64,000 nucleotides of DNA, taken from Pseudomonadota bacterium (GTDB taxonomy: Bacteria > Bdellovibrionota > Bacteriovoracia > Bacteriovoracales > Bacteriovoracaceae). The stretch spans positions 186,001-250,000 of the forward strand of contig JAIYBW010000004.1 of the NCBI GenBank assembly GCA_027488375.1, in the 5' to 3' direction. The notes below the pieces were generated by a model. It searched no databases, was not told the DNA's origin, and saw nothing but the letters and a program-made list of their open reading frames with translations. Of this stretch, positions 26,970 through 36,952 are shown in pieces. Position numbers and translations under genes: made by a program. How positions within the stretch are numbered: position 1 is the first letter of the stretch; every line of letters begins with the position of its first letter.

Positions 26970-27107
26970 TTAATTATGTGTCTTACCGATTAACTCTTGT
27001 ACTTTAACAAAGACGATCTCTTTCCCATTAGCAGCCCTTTTGGAAACATTCAGTTGTACAAGATCTTCACGATCAAAATTAGAAGATGATGGTGAAGAAG
27101 AGATCAC
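26970..27107 (-). other. Possible 45-residue reading frame or gene remnant
   Basis: A minus-strand frame from GTG at 27107 to TAA at 26970 reads like coding sequence, for example DREDLVQLNVSKRAANGKE then VFVKVQELIGKTHN. A stop codon closes the frame 15 bases upstream. A weak AAGGG lies just before the GTG. It may be the 3' end of a lost gene or a small protein gene. No family was recognised. Confidence 0.25.
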
Positions 27108-27212
27108 TTTACCCTTCTGATTTGATCAAAGCTTGAAAGATGATAACTTCTATATGTTCAGAAGCTTGCTAACAAATATTATCTTTATAAGAAAATTGAT
27201 TCACTAGTTTAA

Positions 27213-28373
27213 CTAAATCTCCAACACAAGTATGGAGAGTTTTTTTTGCTTCAAAAATTTCAGAAGACTTGATCTTATCTCAGGCACTCCGATATTTTTC
27301 AGGTCTAGATTAAAAATATGATCCTTATAGGCCATTTTAAAATGATTGAGCAATTGAGGATGTAATTCCTGTCCACCAGTCGCATGGGCCTTTCCGTTAT
27401 TAAAAATGATCAGCTTCAATGGTATTTCATGGATAACAGCTTCGTTGAAGCCAAGGATACCCGCCGCAAGAAAAGAAAAATCTCCAGTCATCGCAATGGC
27501 ATCAGTTTTTCCAGCAAGCATAGCCCCAATCGCCATTCCTGGTGCACCACCCATATATGTGCATGTATCAACACAATGAAAAGGGGCGAAAGCAAAAAGT
27601 GTTGATGTTCCTGCATCTCCAGAGACAAATGATGGTCTATATTTTTTGAAGACATGAATAAACTTCTCATACCTCGATAATTCAGTACAAAGCCTTGCGG
27701 GCAATAACACTCTAATATCTGTTATCACCGGAGTTATTACTTTTTTATTTTTATTATTTAATTTATTTTCTAATCTTGCCCTCTGATATTTTGTGAGGAC
27801 GGGGCAAGCAACTCTGTGCTCAACAGGAATATCTTTTATCTTTCTAAATGGCACATTGATAAGTTTTTTATGATGGTGATCATTTAGTTTCTTGCAATCA
27901 ATAATTAAAGCAACCGGAACCTTTAATTTATCAGATTTTTTAATCCCATTTGCAATGTCTCTGGCAGGATCTTTTCCTACCATGATGTAGGGAATTTCAG
28001 ATGAGCTTACAATGGATTCCGTGGGCAAAATATTATCAGAGCTTCTGCCTTCAGTGTCATCGAAAACAAAAATGAGATTCGCAGAATTAATTTCAGTACT
28101 CAGTGAGGATGTCACTGCATTCATTGCTTTTGCGAACCCCTGAGACTTAATGAGAAGTGCGGATCTTTTTCCATTGGCAGAGACCCCATAGGAAATACTA
28201 AAAGCCGCCTCTTCATTTAAATTAACAAATACCTTAAGCTCTTTTTCCCCTTTGAGTTTATCCAAGACTTCTGTCCCGCCATAACCGGGGACATTAAAGA
28301 CCGTGGAAAACTGGTTAAGTAACAAAGAGTTTTTTATGACTTCTATTAAACTTATTTTTGCCTGTTCTTTCAT
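27213..28373 (-). CDS. Thiamine-diphosphate-dependent enzyme (decarboxylase/IorA-like)
   Basis: 386 residues. The N-terminal half is a pyrimidine-binding domain (NLNEEAAFSISYGVSANGK, with Glu near residue 55). The C-terminal half is the diphosphate-binding domain with GGAPGMAIGAMLAGK and MTGDFSFLAAG followed 20 or so residues later by LIIFNNGKAHATGGQ. The latter resembles indolepyruvate oxidoreductase alpha and phosphonopyruvate or sulfopyruvate decarboxylases. The 4Fe-4S domain of IorA is missing and the length suits a single-chain decarboxylase. It probably acts on a 2-oxo acid; the substrate is not determinable. Confidence 0.7.
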   Translation of the reverse strand: MKEQAKISLIEVIKNSLLLNQFSTVFNVPGYGGTEVLDKLKGEKELKVFVNLNEEAAFSISYGVSANGKRSALLIKSQGFAKAMNAVTSSLSTEINSANLIFVFDDTEGRSSDNILPTESIVSSSEIPYIMVGKDPARDIANGIKKSDKLKVPVALIIDCKKLNDHHHKKLINVPFRKIKDIPVEHRVACPVLTKYQRARLENKLNNKNKKVITPVITDIRVLLPARLCTELSRYEKFIHVFKKYRPSFVSGDAGTSTLFAFAPFHCVDTCTYMGGAPGMAIGAMLAGKTDAIAMTGDFSFLAAGILGFNEAVIHEIPLKLIIFNNGKAHATGGQELHPQLLNHFKMAYKDHIFNLDLKNIGVPEIRSSLLKFLKQKKLSILVLEI

Positions 28374-28412
28374 GACTACCTTGAAATTAAATCTTTAATA
28401 ACCACCAGCGAT

Positions 28413-29594
28413 TCACTTGAGCAGTACCTTGAGGTATTCCTTCAGCCACTCTAAACGCTCGTCATAAGCGCGAAGCTCAAGGGTTTCGGACTCGGTGTGC
28501 ATGCCATCACCCCAAGGCCCTAATCCCACGAGGAGAGACATTCCAGTCGGCGCAAGATGGTTGGCATCACTCCCGTAGCCCGCATGCTCACCTACAACTC
28601 TCATTCCCATTTTTTTTCCAACGGTTTGTGCCTCTTGAAAAAGTTCACGAGTCGAAGCCAGAGTCATGGCCGGAAGATCATTGAGTATATTAACTTCAGT
28701 GGTGCTACCTTCCCTAGATTCGTTCCTCACAAATGAAGTCTGTGCCAGTTGTTTGATGCGCTTTTTTAACGCCTTCAGATCCTGAGGATTTCTGTACCGT
28801 GAATCAACCTTCACACTTGCCGTATCACAGACAATATTGGTCTTGGTCCCACCCTGAATCACGTCAGGACTTATCGAAAAACCTCGATCAAGACGCATTA
28901 ACTTCACGACCTCTACAATTTTGTGCGAAAGATCGACACATGCATTAACTCCCTTTTCAGGGGCCTGACCGGCATGTGAAGCTTTTCCATGCACCACCAT
29001 CTCAAACCAGTACATGCCTGACTGGGAAGTCACCCACGCGCCCCCTGGTCGTCCAGGCTCGAACACAAGCCCGCGCTTCACGCCAAGGGCCTCTCGATGA
29101 ATGGCCTCTTTTGAATACAAAGAGCCCAATTCCTCGTCGTCATTAAAAATAATTCTGACCTTCTTAAGAAGATTTTTATCCTTAAGCTCCTCGAGTGCTT
29201 GGAGAATCAGAACAATACCTCCCTTCATGTCTATGACCCCTGGCCCAACTAGACGATCAGGATAAACTTGTAACTTCTGAAAAGCGGAAGTGGCAGGAAA
29301 AACCGTATCCAGATGACCAATCAGGAGAAGCTCTACTTTCTCCCCAGGAAAGTCCATCACCCAGAGTTCATGCCCACCCTCCAGGGGTATTCGTTTCTCC
29401 TGAAACCCTAACTTAAGAAAGTGAGGTTGCAAGATCTCGCGCACCTTTCTTGAACCAGCAGTATTTTCACTGGCACTATTAATTTCAACAATCTCTTTGA
29501 GCAAATTGAAATGAGTAGGAGTAAAACCTGCTAGGGCCTGGAATCCGAAGAAAATACTAAATAGTCCGCTAAGCAGATAAATCTTCCAAGACAT
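28413..29594 (-). CDS. Exported M20-family metallopeptidase (carboxypeptidase G2-like)
   Basis: 393 residues from the ATG at 29594, preferred because AAAGGA lies four bases upstream and a signal peptide follows (SWKIYLLSGLFSIFFGFQALA); the frame extends 25 codons further upstream. The zinc-site motifs are present: IGHLDTVFP (His/Asp), GPGVIDMKGG (bridging Asp), NDDEELGS (catalytic Glu) and a late SDANHLAPTG. A dimerisation domain separates the two catalytic halves, as in carboxypeptidase G2. It probably removes C-terminal residues or hydrolyses acyl-amino acids in the periplasm or outside. Confidence 0.85.
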   Translation of the reverse strand: MSWKIYLLSGLFSIFFGFQALAGFTPTHFNLLKEIVEINSASENTAGSRKVREILQPHFLKLGFQEKRIPLEGGHELWVMDFPGEKVELLLIGHLDTVFPATSAFQKLQVYPDRLVGPGVIDMKGGIVLILQALEELKDKNLLKKVRIIFNDDEELGSLYSKEAIHREALGVKRGLVFEPGRPGGAWVTSQSGMYWFEMVVHGKASHAGQAPEKGVNACVDLSHKIVEVVKLMRLDRGFSISPDVIQGGTKTNIVCDTASVKVDSRYRNPQDLKALKKRIKQLAQTSFVRNESREGSTTEVNILNDLPAMTLASTRELFQEAQTVGKKMGMRVVGEHAGYGSDANHLAPTGMSLLVGLGPWGDGMHTESETLELRAYDERLEWLKEYLKVLLK

Positions 29595-29897
29595 AGATTC
29601 CTTTAATTTCATATTTAATTGTTCATTCTTGCGTGATCTAAACTTATACAAAAAGAAAATAAAGCTCAAGTCATCTAATTATTTATGAAAAATATGGTGA
29701 AGTTCATTCCCCTTCTATCAATCAACGGGAGACGCTGGCAAGGCTCCATTTTGAAGAGGGTCTAACCAAAAGGTAAGACTTTACGGGATGGATTGAAATG
29801 ATCATACAACTAGTTCTTAATCTAATCGCTGATTCCATTCCTTTCTACTTCATCTTCTTTCTATAATGTCCTCTAGTGGCGCCAATTTGGTTTTCAC

Positions 29898-30236
29898 TCA
29901 TATCAACAAATAAGTTTTGAGAATAAAGAAGCGGTAGAGGATTTCTGCTGAAATTAATCGAGCTTTTGGAGTGTTGATATAAAGTAGTAAGAGCGCCAGG
30001 CCAAATTCAGTTATGTCGTATTTAAGATTTTGTCGCTCTTTGCCTTTGGCACCACCTAAATACCTGTTTTCTATGATATTTTTAATCAGCTCAAATTTGA
30101 GCTGAATACCTAATTCCTTCTCACATTTCTTAATGGCAGGTAACACATTCCTATGTTCCATCTCAAATTTCTCAGCAATTCTTAGGGAATCTGTCACTGG
30201 TCCAAATGGAGTATCCTTTACCCAGACATCACCCAT
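29898..30236 (-). CDS. Rha-family phage-type regulator, possibly frameshifted
   Basis: 112 residues from ATG at 30236; the frame also opens 13 codons earlier at a TTG. PVTDSLRIAEKFEMEHRNVL matches the start of phage Rha regulators (VTDSL.VAE.F...H..VL), and the region FGLALLLLYINTPKARLISA takes the place of the Rha G-F-L-L-M-T-G-K-A stretch. After the stop, another frame carries on as NLFVDMSENQIGATRGHYRK to a stop at about 29860, which suggests a late frameshift. No other phage genes are nearby, so it is probably a stray or domesticated phage gene. Confidence 0.55.
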   Translation of the reverse strand: MGDVWVKDTPFGPVTDSLRIAEKFEMEHRNVLPAIKKCEKELGIQLKFELIKNIIENRYLGGAKGKERQNLKYDITEFGLALLLLYINTPKARLISAEILYRFFILKTYLLI

Positions 30237-30322
30237 CACATGATTGTTAATGACCCTTTTCTTATCAAGATACAAATTGATTAAGCAGCCTCAACTGCCC
30301 CGCCATTAGACATGACTAAGTT

Positions 30323-33300
30323 TTAATCCTCATAGATTCGAAGATTTCCTCTCGTTTTCGAGAAATCAACTCCCAAGATATAATTGCCTTCATTGCGAGC
30401 TGGACCAAAATCATCTGCATCGGTGGTCAAAGGCAGTTTGATTCGAGCATTCCCGCCTGCCGCCTTAAAGAGATTAAAATTGAGGTTAACAGTCTCAGAG
30501 AAATCGACATTTTCCACATTCTTGCCATACAAAATCAACCCAGTCATATCCATTCCTGGTGGAAGTTTGGTGCCACTAAAGTTGCTGGTCTGGTTAAGCA
30601 TTTGGGCCGTAAGCCCTGTGACTAATGTTAGATCCATGCCGGGAATACCATCTGGATGCTTATTAGTATCCCATCCTGTTACATCCATCGCCGGCAATTT
30701 GGTATCTCCAACATAGGAAGCATCAGTGAGCATCTCTGCAGTCAGGCCTGTCACTAATGAGAAATCACACTTATCGATCTCCTTTCCTGTTAAATCTAAT
30801 CCTGTCACGTTCATCATTGGAAGTTTTACTCCGACGATACTGGACGCAGCATTAAGCATGGCAACTGTAAGTCCACTGACTCGGGAAAAATCACCGCTGA
30901 TTTCTTTGCCATTCGTATCCAGGCCAGTAACATCCATAGCAGGTAATATGATCCCTTGTGTGGAAGAAGCATTGTTAAGCATCGTCACGGTGAGACCAGT
31001 GACTCTTGAAAGATCCATTGACTCAAGGGAGTCCCCATTTGTATCCCATCCAGTCACATTCATGGCCGGTAGTTTTATCCCAGGGCCTAAATTATTCAAC
31101 ATCCCAATAGTTAATCCTGTCACTTCGAAAAGATCTACGTCCTTAATACTTTTCCCCAAAGTCTCCCAACCTGTCACATCCATTTCCGGTAATACAATTC
31201 CATTAACCACTGCAGCGTTGTTGAGCATGGTGACAGAAAACCCAGAAACAAGGGAAAGGTCAACTAAACTCAAGTCTATCCCAGTCGTGTCCCATACGGT
31301 GACATCCATGGCAGGAAGTTTGACTCCTTCAATAGTTGAAGCATTACTTAGCATCGCAGGGGTTAGACCAGAAACAAGAGATAAATCCATATACTGCATG
31401 TTCACTCCTGTTGTATCCCATCCGGTGAGATCCATAGCAGGAAGTTTCGATCCATAAATTTTATAGGCATTACTTAGCATGGCCACTGTGAGGCCAGTCA
31501 CCAGAGACAGATCCATCCCTTCCAAGCTGACTCCCGTCGTATCCCATCCAGTAACATCCATGATCGGAAGTTTAGCTCCATTTGGATTATCAGCATCATT
31601 AAGCATATCAATTGTGAAGCCAGATACTTGTGATAAATCCATACCACTAATCTTAAATCCATTAGTGATCTTCCAACCCGTCACATCCATCACAGGAAGT
31701 ATCGAATCCGTGGCTTGACTGAGAAAATTTAAATCCTCACCTGTCAAGAACTCAAGTGTGCTCAAATCTGGGGATGAGAGAGACTCAAGAACAATCTGCG
31801 CCCCAGAGCGATAGGAATTAAAACGCTTAAGGGTGAGATCAACACCACTGACATCCATATCTGGCAGCTTCATGTACCTAACGTCATTAAAGTTATTGAG
31901 CATAGATGCTGTTAAGCCCGAAACAAGAGAGAGGTCCATGTCATAGAAGCAACTATCAATTTCAAAACACATGGGAGACAATCCTGTGACATTCATGGCC
32001 GGAAGTTTAAGTTGTCCGATATATGAAGCATTATTAAGCATCCCGACTGTTAGTCCTGTCACTTTAGATAAATCAGACTTCTCAATTTCTTTGCCCGTAG
32101 TGTTCCATCCAGTGACATCCATTTCCGGAAATATTCCTCCAAACCGTGAAGCATCATTAAGCATGGAGACTGTGAGTCCAGTGACTCGGGAAAAATCACC
32201 AGCGATTTCTTTGCCGCTTGTATCCCAACCTGTGACATCCATTTCTGGCAGAATAATATAATCCACTCTGTAAGCATTATTTAACATGGCAACAGTAAGG
32301 CCAGTGACACGTGAAAAATCCCCATAAATTGTTTTGCCCGATGTATCCCAACCAGTCATATCCATAGCAGGCAGCGTGACGTCATCAATAGATGAAGCAT
32401 TGTTGAGCATATCAATGGTAAAACCTGTAACCCTCGATAGATCCATACCACCGAGCTGAATGCTCGATGTATCCCATCCAGTCACATCAATTGCTGGCAG
32501 TTTGACGCCGTAATAAGACGAAGCTGTGCTCAGCATAGAAAGGCTAAAGCCTGACACCATGGTGAAATCGACTCGACTGATTTCTTTTCCTGTTGTATCC
32601 CATCCAGTTATATTCATCGCTGGTAGTTTAACGCCGTAAATATTGCTCGCATTATTAAGCATCTCAAGAGTGAGTCCTGTGACTAGAGAGAGATCCATTT
32701 CACTTAATGATTTACCAGTAGTATCCCAACCGGTGATGTCCATGACAGGTAGCTTGACTCTTTGAGTGTAAGAAGCAGCATCTAACATCGCCACTGTCAG
32801 CCCCGTAACTTTTGAGAGGTCCATATCTTGAATATTTTTACCAGACGGATTCCATCCTGTGACATCCATGGCGGGAAGCTTGGCACCTTCAAACCTGTAC
32901 AATTCATTAAGCATGCTAACACTTAGTCCCTCAACCTCACTGAGATCCGTCTGCTCAAAGTTCATATCTTTTAGATTTGCGTTGGTAATGTCGACATTGG
33001 ACCAATTTAAAGAAGATATGACCAAAGGATCATCTGAGGAAGAACCCATGTGAAGTAAAATCTCAATAGAATCAAATCCAGACTCCTCTAATACATCCTC
33101 AGGATTAGTTCCGAAGTAACGGAAGGCATCGTTGAGGTCATCAAACCCCTGGAACTTTTCAATCAAACGGGCCACATGGGCGGAAGAAATATAAAATCCC
33201 GCCAGATCACTATTGGCGAGACAAATAAAGCCTCGGTCAGATCGATTGAGACGCATCTTAGTCAGCCGCTCTTGAATTTCAGATTGAGTTAGAGGCCTTT

Positions 33301-33418
33301 GGGATTTACAAGTTGAGGGATCATCAATTGGAGTCTTGCTTGTGAAATATTTGATGGACACATTATAAAAATCGCAGCTTGAGAAAAGAATAAGGATAAA
33401 AATTAAAAGATAATTCAT
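30323..33418 (-). CDS. Repeat lipoprotein with about twenty 37-residue repeats
   Basis: 1031 residues. The lipoprotein signal MNYLLIFILILFSSC has Cys15 as anchor. Residues 1-150 are unique, ending in pentapeptide-like NANLKDMNFEQTDLSEVEGL. Then come about twenty repeats of 36-37 residues with consensus MDLS.VTGLTVAMLNNAS, a variable hinge, then LP.MDVTGWDTTGK. The TGWDT and NNAS segments loosely recall BspA-type DUF285 repeats, which are shorter (about 25 residues). The repeat number is irregular near residue 540, where one unit is altered. Likely a surface adhesin-like solenoid. No enzymatic motif is visible. Confidence 0.75.
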   Translation of the reverse strand: MNYLLIFILILFSSCDFYNVSIKYFTSKTPIDDPSTCKSQRPLTQSEIQERLTKMRLNRSDRGFICLANSDLAGFYISSAHVARLIEKFQGFDDLNDAFRYFGTNPEDVLEESGFDSIEILLHMGSSSDDPLVISSLNWSNVDITNANLKDMNFEQTDLSEVEGLSVSMLNELYRFEGAKLPAMDVTGWNPSGKNIQDMDLSKVTGLTVAMLDAASYTQRVKLPVMDITGWDTTGKSLSEMDLSLVTGLTLEMLNNASNIYGVKLPAMNITGWDTTGKEISRVDFTMVSGFSLSMLSTASSYYGVKLPAIDVTGWDTSSIQLGGMDLSRVTGFTIDMLNNASSIDDVTLPAMDMTGWDTSGKTIYGDFSRVTGLTVAMLNNAYRVDYIILPEMDVTGWDTSGKEIAGDFSRVTGLTVSMLNDASRFGGIFPEMDVTGWNTTGKEIEKSDLSKVTGLTVGMLNNASYIGQLKLPAMNVTGLSPMCFEIDSCFYDMDLSLVSGLTASMLNNFNDVRYMKLPDMDVSGVDLTLKRFNSYRSGAQIVLESLSSPDLSTLEFLTGEDLNFLSQATDSILPVMDVTGWKITNGFKISGMDLSQVSGFTIDMLNDADNPNGAKLPIMDVTGWDTTGVSLEGMDLSLVTGLTVAMLSNAYKIYGSKLPAMDLTGWDTTGVNMQYMDLSLVSGLTPAMLSNASTIEGVKLPAMDVTVWDTTGIDLSLVDLSLVSGFSVTMLNNAAVVNGIVLPEMDVTGWETLGKSIKDVDLFEVTGLTIGMLNNLGPGIKLPAMNVTGWDTNGDSLESMDLSRVTGLTVTMLNNASSTQGIILPAMDVTGLDTNGKEISGDFSRVSGLTVAMLNAASSIVGVKLPMMNVTGLDLTGKEIDKCDFSLVTGLTAEMLTDASYVGDTKLPAMDVTGWDTNKHPDGIPGMDLTLVTGLTAQMLNQTSNFSGTKLPPGMDMTGLILYGKNVENVDFSETVNLNFNLFKAAGGNARIKLPLTTDADDFGPARNEGNYILGVDFSKTRGNLRIYED

Positions 33419-33531
33419 TCATCAGTTTATCGACAGAATTGAAGTCTAACATGAAGCCAGAGTGATCGTGGCAGAAAACCCGACACAATCACTCGACTTG
33501 CTTTGGCGTTATGCTTTATGAGAAAAGGAAT

Positions 33532-33822
33532 TTATTTATTAATATTGGCTTTCTTTTGTACCGTAGTAGGAGCTCCCCCATTTCCACCACCAAGAACAGG
33601 ATTTCCCACAAGTCCTTCCTTACAGTGTGCCCTTGCCCAAACAGTTACTTGATGCATGTTTGTTTGACCGCTAGGATAATTGTCCGCAATACTTGGGGGT
33701 TGCCTGTTTCCGCAAAAAATTTCAATTCTACCGTTTCCAGCGTCTCTAACTGTATACGCATGAGCATCAGTAAATGTGAAAAACTGAAGGATTAGAGCTA
33801 AAGCTAATATGCAAGACTTCAT
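33532..33822 (-). CDS. Small exported protein of unknown function
   Basis: 96 residues, ATG after an AGGAGA site. Signal peptide MKSCILALALILQFFTFTDAHA (about 22). The mature part begins YTVRDAGNGRIEIFCGNRQPP, has two cysteines (IFCGN, AHCKEG) that could pair, and ends with a glycine-rich stretch and a basic tail. No family was recognised. It is transcribed alone, upstream of the giant repeat lipoprotein on the same strand but separated by 113 bases. Confidence 0.6.
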   Translation of the reverse strand: MKSCILALALILQFFTFTDAHAYTVRDAGNGRIEIFCGNRQPPSIADNYPSGQTNMHQVTVWARAHCKEGLVGNPVLGGGNGGAPTTVQKKANINK

Positions 33823-34374
33823 AAAATATCTCCTAAAATTTCCGAACTGTTCGTAAAGAATAACTCAATAGAGATGATTATAGGGGCTAACCATTTTATC
33901 ACAAAGGAACAAACGATCATCTCAATCTCGCCTTCGTTCTTTTGAGCACTTAACATCCTTTTGGGGCAGAAAAATGAGATTCCTCACCTAAAATGATAGG
34001 CAATTTTTACTGTCACCAGTTTGATATTCCATCACGAGATGAATCTTGCCCTTGTCCTACTCACCTCGGCCTCATCATTCGCAGAAACTCTCCCATTAGC
34101 TTTAAGGCGAAAGTTCTTGACCCAAGATGGCCTTAGCTCCAGTACTCCTTTACTCGAGGAGACAGGGGGGTGTTTCATCAGGATCACAACAATTTAAGGA
34201 TAGTGCGAATGAGGACTACTTCCACACTAAAAATTTAAAATGAGACCCATCAAAACTGGATGACCTCCGGTCTCTCTAAGGACGTGAAATCTTCAGGTTT
34301 TACCTAAGAATCAGCTAAATTTTTACTGAATTCTTTACTTAAAAAATTCCGAAGATCTTTATTTGAGACTTACT
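33823..34374. other. Intergenic region, mostly without features
   Basis: Apart from the short plus-strand frame at 34039-34197, no gene was found. A short symmetric CGAAC-T-GTTCG occurs at about 33844-33854, just upstream of the small exported-protein gene, where it could be a regulator site. A GACCTCCGGTC hairpin lies near 34261-34271 without a T-run. Confidence 0.4.
34039..34197 (+). pseudogene. Short frame with signal peptide, possible gene remnant
   Basis: 52 codons from ATG 34039 to TAA 34195. The first 15 residues (MNLALVLLTSASSFA) look like a signal peptide, followed by a short basic stretch and no domain. No ribosome-binding site is seen. It may be the severed 5' end of an exported-protein gene. 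The call is weak. Confidence 0.25.
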
Positions 34375-36834
34375 TTATTGAACCACTACATCTCCTAGAG
34401 GATACGAGCCATCGGACGCTCGTCCAAGAATAGCAAGTGGCAGTGGTTTGCGATAACTGGTCGGATCTTTGATGACCACACTTAGTGAGTAGTATCCGGA
34501 AACAAGCGACAAAGGTAAAATAAATGAATCATTAACAATCCGGTCTGAAGTCTCTGGTAAAAACAGTTTCAAAATCATGCTTGAGTTACCATTCCAGACA
34601 ACTGACCCTGAAGAATTTTTTAACTGATACACGACGTTCCAGTTTTCATAGACTGGAGCAATCCCAACATTTCGCCAGGCAAGTTGAACATTAAGAGTTT
34701 TATTTGATCCAACTGTCGAAGTGTAGCTCCCAGCATTTAACTGCAATCGGTAACCAGAAACCTTAGAGGCGGCCCTGATATAGGTTTGAGCACAGGGAAT
34801 GCTCTGGCCCCCGCCCCAGTTTCCGTTCCCAAATCCCGAAGCATGGTAGGTTCGAACTTGACGTTCAAGATCATAAAAGGCGCAGTCACCACCAGTGGCT
34901 GCTGTCGTGGCAGAACCATTTGGCTCACCAATAATTGGAGCTTTTTTCCATTTGTTCATGATTAAATTTTTTAGTGGGACTCCATTACATACCACAGGGT
35001 TATTATCCACATAACCTAGGATCCATGAAGCGTTTGTTCCCCAGTTATCTCGACGCCAACCAATTTCACCAAAATTATTTTTCGCCGTTGCGAGGTAACA
35101 TGAAGCCTCATCAGGGACGATGTAGCGTGATGAAATGGAAGTCGCCGCAAATCCTCCCAATAATCCAATCAACTGAAAATTTGGAAAAGCTGTGATATGA
35201 GAATTCACAATTCGAATTAAACTAGCTGCGCTCGGATTCGTTCCGGCAGGTGTACAGTTGCACGCATCCCACGGATAATTATGCCACTCCCCCCACATTC
35301 CGAATCCTCGAACATCCACTCTCCCAATCACATCTTTATAACGGATACCATTGTAAGAGCCAGTTTCAATATGGGCCGCCAAGGCCAATAACATTCTTTC
35401 CCATGCCAAAAGATAAGAAGGACTGTTCCAGTTTGGAACCCAAAAGGAGCCTTCAGCGGTGTTACTAACGGCCCAGTCTTTCACTGTTTCCGCTTGCATG
35501 CTGGTGTGGACGTGAAGTGGGTAGCTGAGAGAGAATCCGTCTACAGTCAGAGTTCCCGAACAGTTTGTGGGAGGGCACATACTCATAATGGAGAAGTCGA
35601 ATTTACGACCAGCAGTTATAGCTGCATTAATTTCAGCATTAAAACGGGTGAAACTGTAAACACCAGTATCACTTTCAATTTGTCCCCATTTGAAACGGGC
35701 AAAATGATCAAGGCTTTGCTCAGGCATACCTGCGATAGGAATTTCAACTGCGAGTGAACCTGTCGTGCCAAGCCAGTAGTGAGCTCCTCTTCCAGGGGCG
35801 ACGAGATCTGGATCAGAGTAAGGAATAGCATTGAAAGTGACATTTGTTTGTGTGGGAGTAGACGCCACGACACTCAGTGTGAGGGCCCTAGTCGTAACGC
35901 CTCCAGAGTTTGAAGCGGTTATTGTATAGGTGCCTGAACCAATTGTAGTTGGAGTTCCGGAAATAATTCCGGTGACCTGATTGAGACTGAGCCCAGCAGG
36001 AAGTGAGCTCGCAGAATAGCTAACAACGGTCCCACCGGATGAACTGGGCGAGTTGTTAGCAATCGCCACGTTCACAGGATAGGTGGCCGTGCTTTGAGTA
36101 TAACTTAATGCAGATGGGGCAACGTCCTTCACCACTAAAGTAATAGTGGTCGTTGTGTACCCTGCTGAATTTGACGCCAACACACTAAAACTTGTTAAGG
36201 GCAGAATTACACTTGGAGTTCCAGAGATGACCCCAGTCGTTGCATTCAGTGATAAACCTGCCGGTAAAACTTGGGCCGTGGAAGTGGGAGAGGTTTTCAG
36301 GGCATAACTCGTGATCGCTCCACCCGATGAGGTAGGTAAATTGGCCGAAATCGCTACGCCTTTTGTCGCCGTGATTGTGGACAGAGAATAACTGAGACCA
36401 CTAGGGGCCAGGGCCGTTGGAGCTGAAGAAGTGGCCGTGGCAGTCAAATTGACAGTGGAGGAATAATTTCCGCAAACTAATGTGAGAGATGCAGATTTCG
36501 CTCCTACAAATTGGGGTTGAGCAAGAACACTAATGCCAGAGCAAGTTCCAGTGGCAGCTATACCTGCATTGCAACTGCTGGCCCCATTCAAAATAAATTC
36601 TGAAGCATTAACACCTGAAAGAACGGCGTCGGAACAAGAGGTCAATGCATTTCCCGAATTCAGAACCGTAAAACTAGTGGCGACTCCTGAAGAGCCCACG
36701 ACAACACTCCCAAGATTGACTGGACCGTCAGGATCAAAGTTTATGATCCCCGAGGAGCGTTCTGAAGAAATATTATTGCAGCCGACTAAAATAAATAGAA
36801 GAGTGACTCCTAGAATAGTCCCCCGTGCATACAT
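34375..36834 (-). CDS. Lipoprotein with Ig-like domains and glycosidase-like barrel
   Basis: 819 residues from the ATG at 36834, six bases after GGAG. Lipobox LFILVGC anchors it. Residues 25-130 resemble a choice-of-anchor D/ASPM-like beta domain (VNLGSVVVGSSG). Two putative Ig (He_PIG) domains follow (about 140-335), each with LPAGLSLN...TG.ISGTP. The rest is a TIM-barrel-like glycoside-hydrolase region (RFKWGQIESDTGVYSFTRF, GRVDVRGFGMWGEWHNYPW with Glu candidates) and a C-terminal DUF4832-like beta domain (VQLAWRNVGIAPVYENW). It is probably a surface glycan-binding or glycan-cleaving enzyme; the catalytic pair is not certain. Confidence 0.7.
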   Translation of the reverse strand: MYARGTILGVTLLFILVGCNNISSERSSGIINFDPDGPVNLGSVVVGSSGVATSFTVLNSGNALTSCSDAVLSGVNASEFILNGASSCNAGIAATGTCSGISVLAQPQFVGAKSASLTLVCGNYSSTVNLTATATSSAPTALAPSGLSYSLSTITATKGVAISANLPTSSGGAITSYALKTSPTSTAQVLPAGLSLNATTGVISGTPSVILPLTSFSVLASNSAGYTTTTITLVVKDVAPSALSYTQSTATYPVNVAIANNSPSSSGGTVVSYSASSLPAGLSLNQVTGIISGTPTTIGSGTYTITASNSGGVTTRALTLSVVASTPTQTNVTFNAIPYSDPDLVAPGRGAHYWLGTTGSLAVEIPIAGMPEQSLDHFARFKWGQIESDTGVYSFTRFNAEINAAITAGRKFDFSIMSMCPPTNCSGTLTVDGFSLSYPLHVHTSMQAETVKDWAVSNTAEGSFWVPNWNSPSYLLAWERMLLALAAHIETGSYNGIRYKDVIGRVDVRGFGMWGEWHNYPWDACNCTPAGTNPSAASLIRIVNSHITAFPNFQLIGLLGGFAATSISSRYIVPDEASCYLATAKNNFGEIGWRRDNWGTNASWILGYVDNNPVVCNGVPLKNLIMNKWKKAPIIGEPNGSATTAATGGDCAFYDLERQVRTYHASGFGNGNWGGGQSIPCAQTYIRAASKVSGYRLQLNAGSYTSTVGSNKTLNVQLAWRNVGIAPVYENWNVVYQLKNSSGSVVWNGNSSMILKLFLPETSDRIVNDSFILPLSLVSGYYSLSVVIKDPTSYRKPLPLAILGRASDGSYPLGDVVVQ

Positions 36835-36952
36835 ACTACACTCCAACATGTGTGAGTCTTAAATTATAAGCGTAAAATAAACATGAAACAATATACTAAT
36901 TTATTGACAGTTTTTCTTATAAGCTGAACAGATTTTAAACAGTTCTTTTTTC

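Noticed and set aside
30726..31718. Long open frames on the strand opposite the repeat lipoprotein
   Set aside because: They exist because the repeat unit has a period divisible by three, keeping the opposite frame open. They lack starts with ribosome sites and signal or domain features.
33844..33854. CGAAC-T-GTTCG as a second LexA-like site
   Set aside because: The spacing (one base) differs from the ICE palindrome (four bases), so it is not the same motif and may be chance.
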